Notes under the pieces: model-generated
Databases searched by the model: none
Seen by the model: the letters and a program-made list of their open reading frames with translations, nothing else
Told to the model about the DNA's origin: nothing
Program-made: the position numbers and the translations under genes
Shown: positions 9,542 to 17,743 of the stretch, piece by piece
How the letters are laid out: every line of letters begins with the position of its first letter
Position numbering within the stretch: the stretch's first letter is position 1
Assembly (NCBI RefSeq): GCF_012910955.1
Contig: NZ_WTVQ01000032.1
Location: 1 to 55,727 of the forward strand
Reading direction: 5' to 3'
Length of the DNA stretch: 55,727 nt
Source: Aromatoleum diolicum
Lineage (GTDB): Bacteria > Pseudomonadota > Gammaproteobacteria > Burkholderiales > Rhodocyclaceae

Positions 9542-9985
9542 TCAGGACGCCGTCTGCGCTTCGGCGGGGCGGGCCGGCATGCGTACGTAGATGGTGCCTA
9601 CGCCGGGAACCACCGTGCGTGTTCGGGCGTCGCGGACCGGAGAGCCGGCAGTCGATTCATTCGCCTGGGAGGCGCCCGAGCCGCAGCCGCCCGACGAGCA
9701 GCCGCCGGAACTGCCATTGGCGCTGCCGCCGGAGCTGCACGAGCCCGGTCCGCAGCCGCCGCCGGTCGGTACGCGCTGACCGTCATCGCCATCGTCCACG
9801 AAGGGCACGACCTCGACCTCGTAACCCTTGCCCTTGTACTTCGTGACCAGCTCGGAAAGCCGCGGCTCGCCGATCTGCATCATGCGCATGTAGCCGGCGC
9901 CTTCCAGTCGGTCGTGCAAGGCGTCGATGTCCTCCGGAGTGTAGGGTCGGGCTTGGCTGATGGGGATGACCTTCTTCGTCGTCAT
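9542..9985 (-). CDS. Cys/Gly/Ser-rich protein next to fdhD, function unknown
   Basis: A 147-residue protein that I do not recognise. Residues 1-70 are ordinary and probably folded (ARPYTPEDIDALHDRLEGAG, then a YEVEVVPFVDDG strand). Residues ~75-105 are a low-complexity run with four cysteines embedded in glycine and serine (CGPGSC, GGCSSGGCGSG). The last 35 residues end without a known motif. The start at 9985 has AAGGAGCC seven bases upstream. It follows the fdhD-like gene by 12 bases, so the two are almost surely co-transcribed. The spaced cysteines could bind metal or carry sulfur in the same maturation process, but this is inference. Confidence 0.7.
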   Translation of the reverse strand: MTTKKVIPISQARPYTPEDIDALHDRLEGAGYMRMMQIGEPRLSELVTKYKGKGYEVEVVPFVDDGDDGQRVPTGGGCGPGSCSSGGSANGSSGGCSSGGCGSGASQANESTAGSPVRDARTRTVVPGVGTIYVRMPARPAEAQTAS

Positions 9986-9997
9986 GACTCCGGCTCC

Positions 9998-10816
9998 TTA
10001 TTGATTGAACTCGATGCGCTCGCTGCCGCTGAAGACCAGAAAGCGGTCGTGCTTCGCGCGGCCGATCAGCGTTATGCCGCAATGGCGAGCAACGTCGAGC
10101 GCCATTTCGGTGGTCCCCGAGCGCGAGATCAGGACCGGGATGCCCATCTCGGCACCCTTGATGACCATTTCGGAAGTCAGGCGTCCGGTCGTGTAGAAAA
10201 GCTTGTCGCAGCCCTGTTCGCCCCGCATCCACATCAGGCCGGAGATCGAATCGACGGCGTTGTGGCGGCCGATGTCCTCGACGTGGTGCAGGATCTCAGC
10301 ACCGTCGGCGAGCACACAGCCATGCACCGCGCCGGAGCGCTTATAGACCGTGTCGAGCTGGCGAACGCTGGCGAGCAGTTCGAAGATGGTCGAGCGGGCC
10401 ACCTTGAAGTCGCCGCCCAGCGTCTGCAGGCGTTCGAGGGCATTGCCGAACAGCGTGCCCTGACCGCAGCCAGAGGTTACCGTGCGCCGGCGCAGCAGTT
10501 CTTCGCAGCGCTCTCCCGCATCGCCCCGGCGCGTGGTGACGGCGGCGGCGCTAACCTCCCAGCTCACCTGGATCTCCCCGATGTCGTGCAGATCGTCGAT
10601 GAGGCGCTGGTTGCGCAGGTAGCCGAGTACCAGCGCCTCGGGGTTCTGCCCCAGGGTCATCAGGGTGACGATCTCGCGTTTGTCGAGATAGATCGTCAAG
10701 GCTCGCTCGCCGGGCATTTGCGTCGGCTGTGGCTGGCCATTGTGGTCCAGCACGGTGCCTGCGACGACCGGCTCGCAATGAGCCTGGGAGAAGAACGGGC
10801 GGCGGTCCATCAACAT
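9998..10816 (-). CDS. fdhD: FdhD-type sulfurtransferase for Mo/W bis-MGD enzymes
   Basis: A 272-residue FdhD-family protein. In formate dehydrogenases, FdhD passes sulfur from a cysteine desulfurase to the molybdenum cofactor. Family landmarks are ERALTIYLDKREIVTLMTLG, the TSGCGQGTLF loop near residue 117, HHVEDIGRHNAVDSISG and TTGRLTSEMVIKGAEMGIPVLISRS. The loop that in E. coli FdhD carries two cysteines (CxxC) has only the first here (CGQG). Start ATG 10816 is supported by AGGAG seven bases upstream. No formate dehydrogenase is in the window; the only bis-MGD protein is at 36067-38208, making that a candidate client. Confidence 0.87.
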   Translation of the reverse strand: MLMDRRPFFSQAHCEPVVAGTVLDHNGQPQPTQMPGERALTIYLDKREIVTLMTLGQNPEALVLGYLRNQRLIDDLHDIGEIQVSWEVSAAAVTTRRGDAGERCEELLRRRTVTSGCGQGTLFGNALERLQTLGGDFKVARSTIFELLASVRQLDTVYKRSGAVHGCVLADGAEILHHVEDIGRHNAVDSISGLMWMRGEQGCDKLFYTTGRLTSEMVIKGAEMGIPVLISRSGTTEMALDVARHCGITLIGRAKHDRFLVFSGSERIEFNQ

Positions 10817-10918
10817 GAGAATCTCCTGAAAATCAGAATCTGGTCTTGCCACAAAGGACGCCGTGAGCGCCGCGCATGCCTGTATTGCAGTTCCCGTTCT
10901 TCCGTTCGCGCTCCCCGT

Positions 10919-12772
10919 CTATGCGCGCTCATGGGCGGGGAGATAAACCGATTTACCGGCCGTCAATGCCCTGGTCGGCAGGCCCAGAATTGCCGAAGGC
11001 AGGATCGTGATGCGTCCTTCCTTCTGGCCGGCCTTGTCCAGAATCAGATTGGTTGCCCATTTCGCCGTGACGTTGGTCTTTTCCATCCACTGACAGGTGT
11101 GCGGAACGGACACGATGTCCCCGATGAACATCAGATTGTCGATGGGCGATTGCACTGCCGGCCGCTTCGCCTCTTCGCCAACCTCGCAATTCATGTAGGT
11201 ATTCCAGCGGTTGACATACCAGCCCTTGAACTCGGGCAGATCCGGGATGAAGTGCTTGATGTCCTGGTAGCACAGGGTGGCGATGTCCTTGCTGTTGGAG
11301 GCCGACACCTTTTCCGCCCGCGGCAGATGAACCTCGATGACGGTCACGTCCTTGTCGAGGTATTCGTCGGACCATGCCCACTGCTTGCCGTCGGTGGTCC
11401 GCGCGCGCATGGAGCGGTTGATCATGACGCTGATGTTTTCGTAGCCGGTGGTGACCAGCACGGGGCTTGGACCCTGTTGCATCTTCTTGAGGGCCTTTTC
11501 CCAATACCCCTTGCCCTCGAACCACATGTTGCAGACATACACCGACTTGGATTTGATGTCGGAGGCCCTGCGGAAATACTCGTGGTTACCGAAGGCCTCG
11601 AGATTCCTGCCGAGAAAACTGTTCAAACCTGGCCCATCCAGGGCGCAGACGAAGTAATCCGCCTCGAATCTCCGCTCCGCGCGTTCGTGCTCCGCAATGC
11701 TCCGCAGCATGTCGGCATTGGCGCCGCAGTAGGGGCACTCGTGCCCGACTTCCATGCCGTCGAAGATCAGGTTGCCGCACACCGAGCAGCGCTTGATCAC
11801 CTGGCGCGATATCGGCAGTGCCTTGACCGCCGTCACCTGGCCATTCGTGACCTCGACGCCATCCACGTCGGTGAAGTAGCGGACCTCGCCGCCATGCGCC
11901 CGGATGTAATCCGCCATCGGCTTGAGAAAGCTTTCCGCCGTCGGATTGCGGTAGAAGTTCATTTTCAGGTCGTTCGGGCTGCCCACGAACAGGATCGTCT
12001 CGCGCGCCAGGGTCAGCGCGGACGCCTTGTCGATGCCCTCGTAATAGCCGAGCTCGCAGAACGAGGTGAAGAATGCGGCGATACCCGGCGAGTAGCAGTT
12101 CATCCCTTTCAGGTAGTTCTCGAAGGAGATGCCGTCGAGATAGGCCGTCTGCTTGGGATCGTTGTAGTCGTAGCTGGCGAGTTTCCCGACGACGGTCGTC
12201 AGATTCTTCTTGTCCTCGGCGGACAGCAGTCCGAATTCGGACATCGAGTGAAGAAGCTGGAGGCGGTCATAGGGGGCGGGCCAGGTCGGCATGGGGATCT
12301 TCGCCGTCCCGAGCGTCTTGTCCGTGTAGTTGTAGATGGTCCCGTCGATGGTGTCGGCCAGTTGCCAGCCGTACCGCCCGAGGAATTCGCGCAAATTATG
12401 GTAGTAGCCCCAGACGCCATGCACGGCGTGCTCGCGAATGTAGCCGGGGAATGACGGATCGTCGTCTGCAGGTCCCCAGGTCTTGTCGCGCCACGAACGC
12501 AACTTGCCGCCGGGGTTGGCGGCTTTCTCGAGCACGGTGACCTTGAATCCCCGTGCGGCGAGTTCGACACCGGCCTGCATCCCCGCCAAGCCTCCGCCCA
12601 CGACCACGACGCTCTTGCCATTCGGGGGCAGCGTGACCTGATTCTCCTTGACGTCCGGATGCGGCTTATCGAATTCGCCGCGTGCGGAAACGGGCACGGC
12701 CAGCGCGCCCGCGGCCGCCAGTCCGCCCGCGATGATCCCGCTCCTGGTAAAGAATTCACGTCTGGTTGTCAT
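10919..12772 (-). CDS. Tat-exported FAD oxidoreductase with rubredoxin-like insert
   Basis: A 617-residue flavoprotein of the amine-oxidase/phytoene-desaturase type. Residues 1-31 form a twin-arginine signal (TRREFFTRSG, a hydrophobic stretch, then VSARG), so the protein should be exported folded. Residues 54-90 are the FAD dinucleotide site (VVVVGGGLAGMQAGVELAAR and NPGGKL). A treble-type four-cysteine knuckle lies at residues 329-349 (CSVCGNL, then ECPYCG), resembling a rubredoxin or rubrerythrin iron site, inserted between flavin-fold segments. The C-terminal region (NLMFIGDIVSVPH) closes the FAD fold. GGGAGA lies eight bases before ATG 12772. Substrate unknown; the insert suggests one-electron transfer to or from the flavin. 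Confidence 0.78.
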   Translation of the reverse strand: MTTRREFFTRSGIIAGGLAAAGALAVPVSARGEFDKPHPDVKENQVTLPPNGKSVVVVGGGLAGMQAGVELAARGFKVTVLEKAANPGGKLRSWRDKTWGPADDDPSFPGYIREHAVHGVWGYYHNLREFLGRYGWQLADTIDGTIYNYTDKTLGTAKIPMPTWPAPYDRLQLLHSMSEFGLLSAEDKKNLTTVVGKLASYDYNDPKQTAYLDGISFENYLKGMNCYSPGIAAFFTSFCELGYYEGIDKASALTLARETILFVGSPNDLKMNFYRNPTAESFLKPMADYIRAHGGEVRYFTDVDGVEVTNGQVTAVKALPISRQVIKRCSVCGNLIFDGMEVGHECPYCGANADMLRSIAEHERAERRFEADYFVCALDGPGLNSFLGRNLEAFGNHEYFRRASDIKSKSVYVCNMWFEGKGYWEKALKKMQQGPSPVLVTTGYENISVMINRSMRARTTDGKQWAWSDEYLDKDVTVIEVHLPRAEKVSASNSKDIATLCYQDIKHFIPDLPEFKGWYVNRWNTYMNCEVGEEAKRPAVQSPIDNLMFIGDIVSVPHTCQWMEKTNVTAKWATNLILDKAGQKEGRITILPSAILGLPTRALTAGKSVYLPAHERA

Positions 12773-12859
12773 GCTCGGTTCTCCCGCATTTCCTGATTGG
12801 GAGGCGGTTCGTAACCGCCTGATATCGACTTCCGTACCTTCTGCCGGTGCGTGGGGCGC

Positions 12860-13708
12860 TTACTTGCCCGGGGCAAAGAGCCACATGCGCTTGTTGAACA
12901 GATAGGTAAGCAGGTTGCGGTACTTCTCGGGCATCCAGCGGGAGGCGGCCCACATGGCACGGGCGTCGGCCTGCGGCAGAGAAAAGAGCTTTCCCTTCTC
13001 CATCGAGCGAATGATGTATTGCGCGACCGATTCGGCGGTCACCTTCGTCCGCTTGATCTCTTCCATGATTCCCTTGCCGGCGACGCTGGTGCATTGCCGT
13101 ACGCGATCGTTGTTCGCGATGTTCGAGCGGAACGCCGTGGGGCAGGCGCAGGTGACGTCGATGTCGTCGGTGATCAGTTCGGTCTTGAGCGTCGCGGAAA
13201 TCGCGACGACGGCCGCCTTGGTGGCGTTGTAACTCGCCATTTCGGGCAGGCAGCCCAGGCCGGCACCCGACGCCACATTCAGGATATGACCGCCGCCGAC
13301 CTTCTTCAGGACGGGGATGAAGGTCCGGCAGCCATAGACCACGCTCCAGACGTTCACGTCCATCAGCAGGCGCCAGTTATCCAGCGTCAGTTCGCCGTCC
13401 ATGCGCCCCGCGTCCGAGACGCCGGCGTTATTGATGAGTACGTCGAGGCCGTGCCAGGCTTGTGTGACACGTTGCGCCGCCGCCTCGAAGTGCTCGCAGC
13501 GCGTCACGTCGAGGACCATTTCGAGTGCTTCGCCGCCGGCCGAGCGGACGGCCTCGGCTGTCTCCATGATTTCCGCCGCGTCGAGGCCGGTCACGGCAAT
13601 CCTCCAGCCGCGTCGGGCAAATTCAAGCGCAAAGGCCTTGCCCAATCCGCTGGTCGCGCCAGTGATCAGGATCCGTTTGTTCGGGAAACGCTGTTCAAGT
13701 GAGCTCAT
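12860..13708 (-). CDS. Short-chain dehydrogenase/reductase
   Basis: A 282-residue classical SDR. Residues 12-20 give the cofactor motif ITGATSGLG, followed by NNAGVSD, and the catalytic serine in LNVASGAG with YNATK holding the Tyr and Lys. The C-terminal ~60 residues after RSMEKGKLFSLPQ are longer than in typical 250-residue SDRs, as in SDRs acting on long acyl or lipid-like substrates. It reads in the same direction as the FAD oxidoreductase and ends about 90 bases before it. Likely an NAD(P)-dependent alcohol/ketone interconversion; the substrate is unknown. Confidence 0.85.
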   Translation of the reverse strand: MSSLEQRFPNKRILITGATSGLGKAFALEFARRGWRIAVTGLDAAEIMETAEAVRSAGGEALEMVLDVTRCEHFEAAAQRVTQAWHGLDVLINNAGVSDAGRMDGELTLDNWRLLMDVNVWSVVYGCRTFIPVLKKVGGGHILNVASGAGLGCLPEMASYNATKAAVVAISATLKTELITDDIDVTCACPTAFRSNIANNDRVRQCTSVAGKGIMEEIKRTKVTAESVAQYIIRSMEKGKLFSLPQADARAMWAASRWMPEKYRNLLTYLFNKRMWLFAPGK

Positions 13709-14302
13709 GTCGAATTCCGCCGATCGTTACAGGTGCTGTAGGTCGGAAGAATTCCCAGGCACGTGCGCCGTCCCGGTCCTAAGGCCGTTCGTGCTCATGG
13801 CGGGTCTCCTCCGTCAAATACTTACTTTTTATGTGTGATCAAGTTAAGCACTTTGCCCGGCGCGTGATTGACCAACGGGGACATCGGCTTGACATTTCGT
13901 GGTTGGCACCCGATTGCCACAGCGCGTGGAATGGGGCCAATCCGCACGCCGGCCGGCGCCGTTAGAACCCACCATCCTGGGGGGGGAGGAGCGCCGACCG
14001 AATCCCCAAAATGTGCTTCACCGGACCCGCGAAGTCGGTGCAAACCGTATAGCTGGCGGGCGAATCAGGACCGACGGAATCGAGTTGCGATCGGCTTGCC
14101 GGGGCTTTGTGCGTCGATTTTCAGCTGAGACGTAAAGTCAAGAAATTGACGCTCCCCGTCAATCTCGTGGTCTCTTGCCAAGCGCCTAATCGATTCCGCA
14201 AATCGAGGTGTGGATGGCCTGTGCATTGCGTGGCTGGCAATTCATCGGCAGTTACGGCGGTCTTCGGTTGCCTCACTACAACAACGGATATCAGGTGCTT
14301 GT
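13709..14302. promoter_or_regulatory. Divergent promoter region between the SDR gene and korA
   Basis: About 590 bases with no convincing gene, expected to hold promoters in both directions. An inverted repeat GTCAA-GAAA-TTGAC spans 14137-14150 and could be an operator for korAB. A TTGACA hexamer at 13889-13894 lacks a matching -10 box at 16-18 bases. No recognisable riboswitch or RNA gene was seen. Confidence 0.4.
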
Positions 14303-16183
14303 ATGAATACTGAAACCATGACGGTGGATGCGCCCAAGGCGAGCAGCCGGGGTATGCAAAAGAACCGGCCGATAGAGGAAATCAAAAGCGTCGTCATCCG
14401 CTTCGTTGGGGACTCCGGCGACGGCATGCAACTCACCGGCAACGAATTCTCGAAGGCGATCGCCCGTGCCGGCCACGACTTCGCCACCCACCCGGACTAC
14501 CCCTCCGAAATTCGCGCCCCGACCGGGACGCTGTTCGGTGTCTCCGGCTATCAGATCCAGTTCTCATCCGGACAGGTGTTCACCTCCGGCGACGCCCCCG
14601 ATGTGCTGGTCGCGATGAATCCGGCGGCGCTGAAGACCAATCTGTCGGACGTCAAGCACGGTGGGATGATCATCGCGAACAGCGGGGCCTTCAACAAGGT
14701 GAACCTGACGAAAGCGGGTTATCAGAGCAATCCGCTGGAAGACGGGACGCTGACCGATTTTCGTCTCTACAGCATCGATATCTCGGAGTTCACGACGCAG
14801 GCCCTGAAGGACACGGGGATTGCGAAGAAGGAAATCGGCCGCTGCAAGAATTACTACGCACTCGGTCTGATGCTGTGCCTCTACAGCCGTCCGCTGGAGT
14901 CCGAGGAAGGGAACATTCGCGCGAAATTCGCGAAGAAGCCCGAGATCGCGGAAGCGAACGTGATTGCGCTGCGCGCGGGCTACGCGTACGCCGAATCGAC
15001 CGAGATGTTTGTCAGCACCTATCAAGTGCGCGCAGCCGACATTGCGCCGGGCCGCTACCGCAGCCTCACCGGCAATCACGCCGCCGCGTTGGGGTTCGCC
15101 GCCGCTTCCGAACTGTCCAAGGTGCCCTTGTTCCTCGGTTCCTATCCGATTACGCCGGCCACGGACATCCTGCAGGAGTTGTCCGCACTCAAGCATTTCA
15201 ACATCACCACGTTCCAGGCCGAAGACGAGATCGCGGGCATCTGCTCCGCGATCGGTGCGGCCTACGGCGGCGTGCTGGGGCTGACCACCACGTCCGGCCC
15301 CGGCATGGCCTTGAAGACCGAGGCGCTCGGTCTGGCCGTGATGCTGGAACTGCCACTCGTGATCGTTAACGTGCAACGCGGTGGCCCGTCGACCGGTCTG
15401 CCGACCAAGGTCGAGCAGTCGGATCTGTTGCAGGCGGTATACGGTCGCAACGGCGAATGCCCGATTCCGGTGATCGCCTCCCGCTCGCCGGCCGACTGTT
15501 TCGACTGCGCGATCGAAGCCTTCCGCCTTGCCGTCAAGTACATGACGCCGGTGATCTTCCTGTCCGACGGCGGTATCGGCAATGCAGCCGAGCCCTGGCG
15601 GATTCCGGACCCGGCGAGCCTGCCGCGGCTCGACGTGAAGTTCCGCACCGATCCGGAGGGCTTCCAGCCCTATGCGCGCGACGAGAACCTCGCGCGCGCC
15701 TGGGTACGGCCCGGTACGCCGGGCATGGAGCATCGCGTCGGCGGTCTGGAAAAGGATTTCCTGACCGGCAACATCTCCCACAACCCGATCAACCATGAGC
15801 GCATGGTCGCCGTGCGCGCGGCCAAGGTGGCCGGTATCGCCAAGGACATTCCGGCGCTCACGGTGGAAGGGCCGGACAGCGGCGATCTGCTGATCGTCGG
15901 CTGGGGCAGCACCTACGGCTCGATCGTCCAGGCGCGCGAGCAGGCAGTACTGGCCGGCAAGTCGGTCGCGCACGTGCATCTGCGCCACCTCAACCCGCTG
16001 CCCGACGACCTCGGCGAGATCATGTCCCGCTACAAGGCCGTCCTCGTCCCCGAACTCAATCTCGGCCAGCTCTCGAAGCTGCTGCGCGAACGCTACCTGC
16101 GCGATGTGATCGTCATGTCGAAGATGCAGGGCAAGATGTTCAAAGTCTCCGAAATCCACTATCGCATCCTGGAACTGTGCTGA
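14303..16183 (+). CDS. korA: 2-oxoacid:ferredoxin oxidoreductase, alpha subunit with fused gamma domain (KorA)
   Basis: A 626-residue subunit made of a gamma domain (residues ~30-210, with VGDSGDGMQLTGNEFSKAI and THPDYPSEIRAPTG) followed by an alpha domain (from ~residue 270, with YPITPATDI, FQAEDEIAGICSAIGAAYGG and TTTSGPGMALKTEALGLAV). This arrangement is that of KorA in the two-subunit 2-oxoglutarate:ferredoxin oxidoreductases. ATG 14303 has AGGTG seven bases upstream. With KorB it oxidises a 2-oxoacid, most likely 2-oxoglutarate, and reduces ferredoxin. In Thauera aromatica this reaction is the known electron source for benzoyl-CoA reductase, which fits the ATP-dependent reductase-like genes at 31758-35952. 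Confidence 0.9.
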   Translation: MNTETMTVDAPKASSRGMQKNRPIEEIKSVVIRFVGDSGDGMQLTGNEFSKAIARAGHDFATHPDYPSEIRAPTGTLFGVSGYQIQFSSGQVFTSGDAPDVLVAMNPAALKTNLSDVKHGGMIIANSGAFNKVNLTKAGYQSNPLEDGTLTDFRLYSIDISEFTTQALKDTGIAKKEIGRCKNYYALGLMLCLYSRPLESEEGNIRAKFAKKPEIAEANVIALRAGYAYAESTEMFVSTYQVRAADIAPGRYRSLTGNHAAALGFAAASELSKVPLFLGSYPITPATDILQELSALKHFNITTFQAEDEIAGICSAIGAAYGGVLGLTTTSGPGMALKTEALGLAVMLELPLVIVNVQRGGPSTGLPTKVEQSDLLQAVYGRNGECPIPVIASRSPADCFDCAIEAFRLAVKYMTPVIFLSDGGIGNAAEPWRIPDPASLPRLDVKFRTDPEGFQPYARDENLARAWVRPGTPGMEHRVGGLEKDFLTGNISHNPINHERMVAVRAAKVAGIAKDIPALTVEGPDSGDLLIVGWGSTYGSIVQAREQAVLAGKSVAHVHLRHLNPLPDDLGEIMSRYKAVLVPELNLGQLSKLLRERYLRDVIVMSKMQGKMFKVSEIHYRILELC

Positions 16184-16193
16184 GGAACCGACC

Positions 16194-17216
16194 ATGAACC
16201 AGATGACAGAAATCAAGCCGCTGACCAGGAAGGACTTCGAGTCCGATCAGGATGTGCGCTGGTGCCCGGGCTGCGGTGACTACGCCCTGCTGGCCCAGGT
16301 CCAGAAATTGTTGCCGACGTTGGGGATCCCGCGCGAGAACTTCGCCTTCATCTCCGGCATCGGCTGTTCCAGCCGGTTTCCGTACTACATGGAAACCTAC
16401 GGGATGCACAGCATCCACGGGCGCGCGCCGGCCATCGCGAGCGGTCTGAAGCTCGCACGGCCCGACCTGTCGGTATGGGTGGTGTCGGGTGACGGCGACT
16501 CGCTCGCGATCGGCGGCAATCATTTCATCCATGCGATGCGGCGCAACATCGGTCTCAAGATGATCCTGCTGAACAACCGCATCTACGGTCTCACGAAGGG
16601 CCAGTACTCGCCGACCTCGGAATTCGGCAAGAAGACCAAGACCACGCCGCTGGGCAGTATCGATCGTCCGTTCAGCCCCGTGTCGGTGGCGCTCGGCGCC
16701 GGCGCGACCTTCGTCGCGCGCACGGTCGATAGTGACCATCCGCACCTGCTGGAGACGCTGAAGCGCGCGGCCGAACATCCCGGCACTGCCTTCGTCGAGG
16801 TGCTGCAGAACTGCGTCGTCTTCAACGACGGTGCCTACAACGCACTGAGCGACCGGGAGAGTCGTGCCGATGCACGCATCCTGCTCGAACACGGCAAACC
16901 GATGCTGTTCGGGAAGGACGGCAACAAGGGCATCCGCATGCGCGGTTTCGAGCCCGAAGTCGTGACGGTGGGCGAAAACGGCATTACCGAGGCCGATCTC
17001 ATGGTCCATGACGAGACGGCTGCGAACGGTGGCCTGGCCTTCTTCCTGTCGCAGTTCGCTGCACCGCTGCCGGTCCCGCTGGGCGTGTTCCGTGCGGTCG
17101 ACTCGCCCGTCTATGAAACGCTCAACCAGCAACTCGCCGCCGACGCGCGCGCGAACAAGGGGCAGGGTGCGCTCGAGAAACTGTTCAACAGCGGCGACAC
17201 CTGGACCATCGACTGA
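16194..17216 (+). CDS. korB: 2-oxoacid:ferredoxin oxidoreductase, beta subunit (KorB)
   Basis: The 340-residue thiamine-diphosphate subunit, ten bases after korA. The N-terminus has WCPGCGDYALLAQ and GCSSRFPYY, supplying cysteines for the [4Fe-4S] cluster. The ThDP motif begins GDGDSLAIGGNHF near residue 98 and ends in ILLNN. The segment YGLTKGQYSPTS is also typical. Length and order match KorAB of denitrifying aromatic degraders. The enzyme is cytoplasmic. Its partner ferredoxin is probably the one at 30045-30290, though another genomic ferredoxin is possible. Confidence 0.92.
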   Translation: MNQMTEIKPLTRKDFESDQDVRWCPGCGDYALLAQVQKLLPTLGIPRENFAFISGIGCSSRFPYYMETYGMHSIHGRAPAIASGLKLARPDLSVWVVSGDGDSLAIGGNHFIHAMRRNIGLKMILLNNRIYGLTKGQYSPTSEFGKKTKTTPLGSIDRPFSPVSVALGAGATFVARTVDSDHPHLLETLKRAAEHPGTAFVEVLQNCVVFNDGAYNALSDRESRADARILLEHGKPMLFGKDGNKGIRMRGFEPEVVTVGENGITEADLMVHDETAANGGLAFFLSQFAAPLPVPLGVFRAVDSPVYETLNQQLAADARANKGQGALEKLFNSGDTWTID

Positions 17217-17285
17217 TCCGGACGGCAACGTTCAGCCGACGGTCGGTGATTTCCGTGATGACAATAACCAGGGAGGCGACAAACC

Positions 17286-17342
17286 ATGAAGCATTCACTT
17301 CATCCCGTTGCGACACTTTTGCTGATTTACGCGGGCTCATGA
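17286..17342 (+). CDS. Possible 18-codon leader peptide overlapping the next gene
   Basis: ATG 17286 is preceded by GGGAGGCG and opens an 18-codon frame, MKHSLHPVATLLLIYAGS, whose TGA stop (17340-17342) overlaps the next gene's ATG (17339-17341) as ATGA. The ribosome site belongs to this mini-ORF, while the following gene has none of its own. The layout suggests translational coupling. It may instead be the ancestral start of the small membrane protein after a frameshift. No homology can be judged at this length. Confidence 0.4.
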   Translation: MKHSLHPVATLLLIYAGS

Positions 17343-17605
17343 ATACCTTGTTGAAGGGCGCTTGCCTCGTCATTTACGCAGTGGCGGCCGTCGGCCTCAT
17401 TGTCGAACTCCCGTTCCAAACGGGCACAACCGTCGCATATGCGGCGCTGCTTCTGCTGGGTGCCCATGTGCTCGAAGTCCTGTTCGCTTTCAAGAGCATC
17501 AAGCTCTACAAGGGGTCGATCATCGTAAGCGTCTTCCTCACCGTGCTTTTCGGTTTCCTGCATTGGATACCGCTCGCAAAGGAAGACGCTCGCGGGTTCA
17601 AATGA
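17339..17605 (+). CDS. Small membrane protein, DUF1145-like
   Basis: An 88-residue protein with three hydrophobic stretches (CLVIYAVAAVGLIVELPF, then VAYAALLLLGAHVLEVLFAF, then SIIVSVFLTVLFGFLHWIPL). Length and pattern resemble the DUF1145/YhhL family of inner-membrane proteins of unknown role. I place the start at ATG 17339, in the ATGA overlap; an upstream in-frame start at 17246 would add 31 non-hydrophobic residues. It follows korB by about 120 bases, so it may be read from the same transcript. Confidence 0.6.
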   Translation: MNTLLKGACLVIYAVAAVGLIVELPFQTGTTVAYAALLLLGAHVLEVLFAFKSIKLYKGSIIVSVFLTVLFGFLHWIPLAKEDARGFK

Positions 17606-17621
17606 TTTCTGGAGATTTCTA

Positions 17622-17743
17622 ATGAATTAGCTGAAGCGGCTCGTCGTCGCCGGTATGGTGGGGACGAGCATTCTCGGGACTCTTGCGGGAGGCGCTTTCG
17701 CCGCACCGCTAGTAAGCGGCCGGGAAGGGCGGTTCATCAGGAA
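17622..17743 (+). pseudogene. Signal-peptide start of a broken exported-protein gene
   Basis: GGAG at 17611-17614 precedes ATG 17622, but the third codon is TAG. Read through that stop, the frame is a near-perfect Sec signal peptide: LKRLVVAG, a hydrophobic core, then GGAFAAPL. After about 32 codons the similarity to any protein start fades and the frame runs into the antisense of the DsbA-like gene. I interpret it as the 5' stump of an exported protein gene cut off by a rearrangement, with the stop (possibly AAG to TAG) gained afterwards. The original gene cannot be named. Confidence 0.5.

Noticed and set aside
9503-12454. Very long plus-strand open frame (about 980 codons) over the fdhD and flavoprotein genes
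   Set aside because: It is antisense to genes with clear motifs and ribosome sites; such shadows are common in GC-rich DNA. The same applies to long antisense frames at 24911-27145 and 36118-38238.
13904-13918. Sigma-54-like TGGCACCCGATTGCC upstream of korA
   Set aside because: The GG and GC elements are nine bases apart, whereas sigma-54 promoters need ten. A second partial match near 14235-14250 has the right spacing but lacks the TT before GC.
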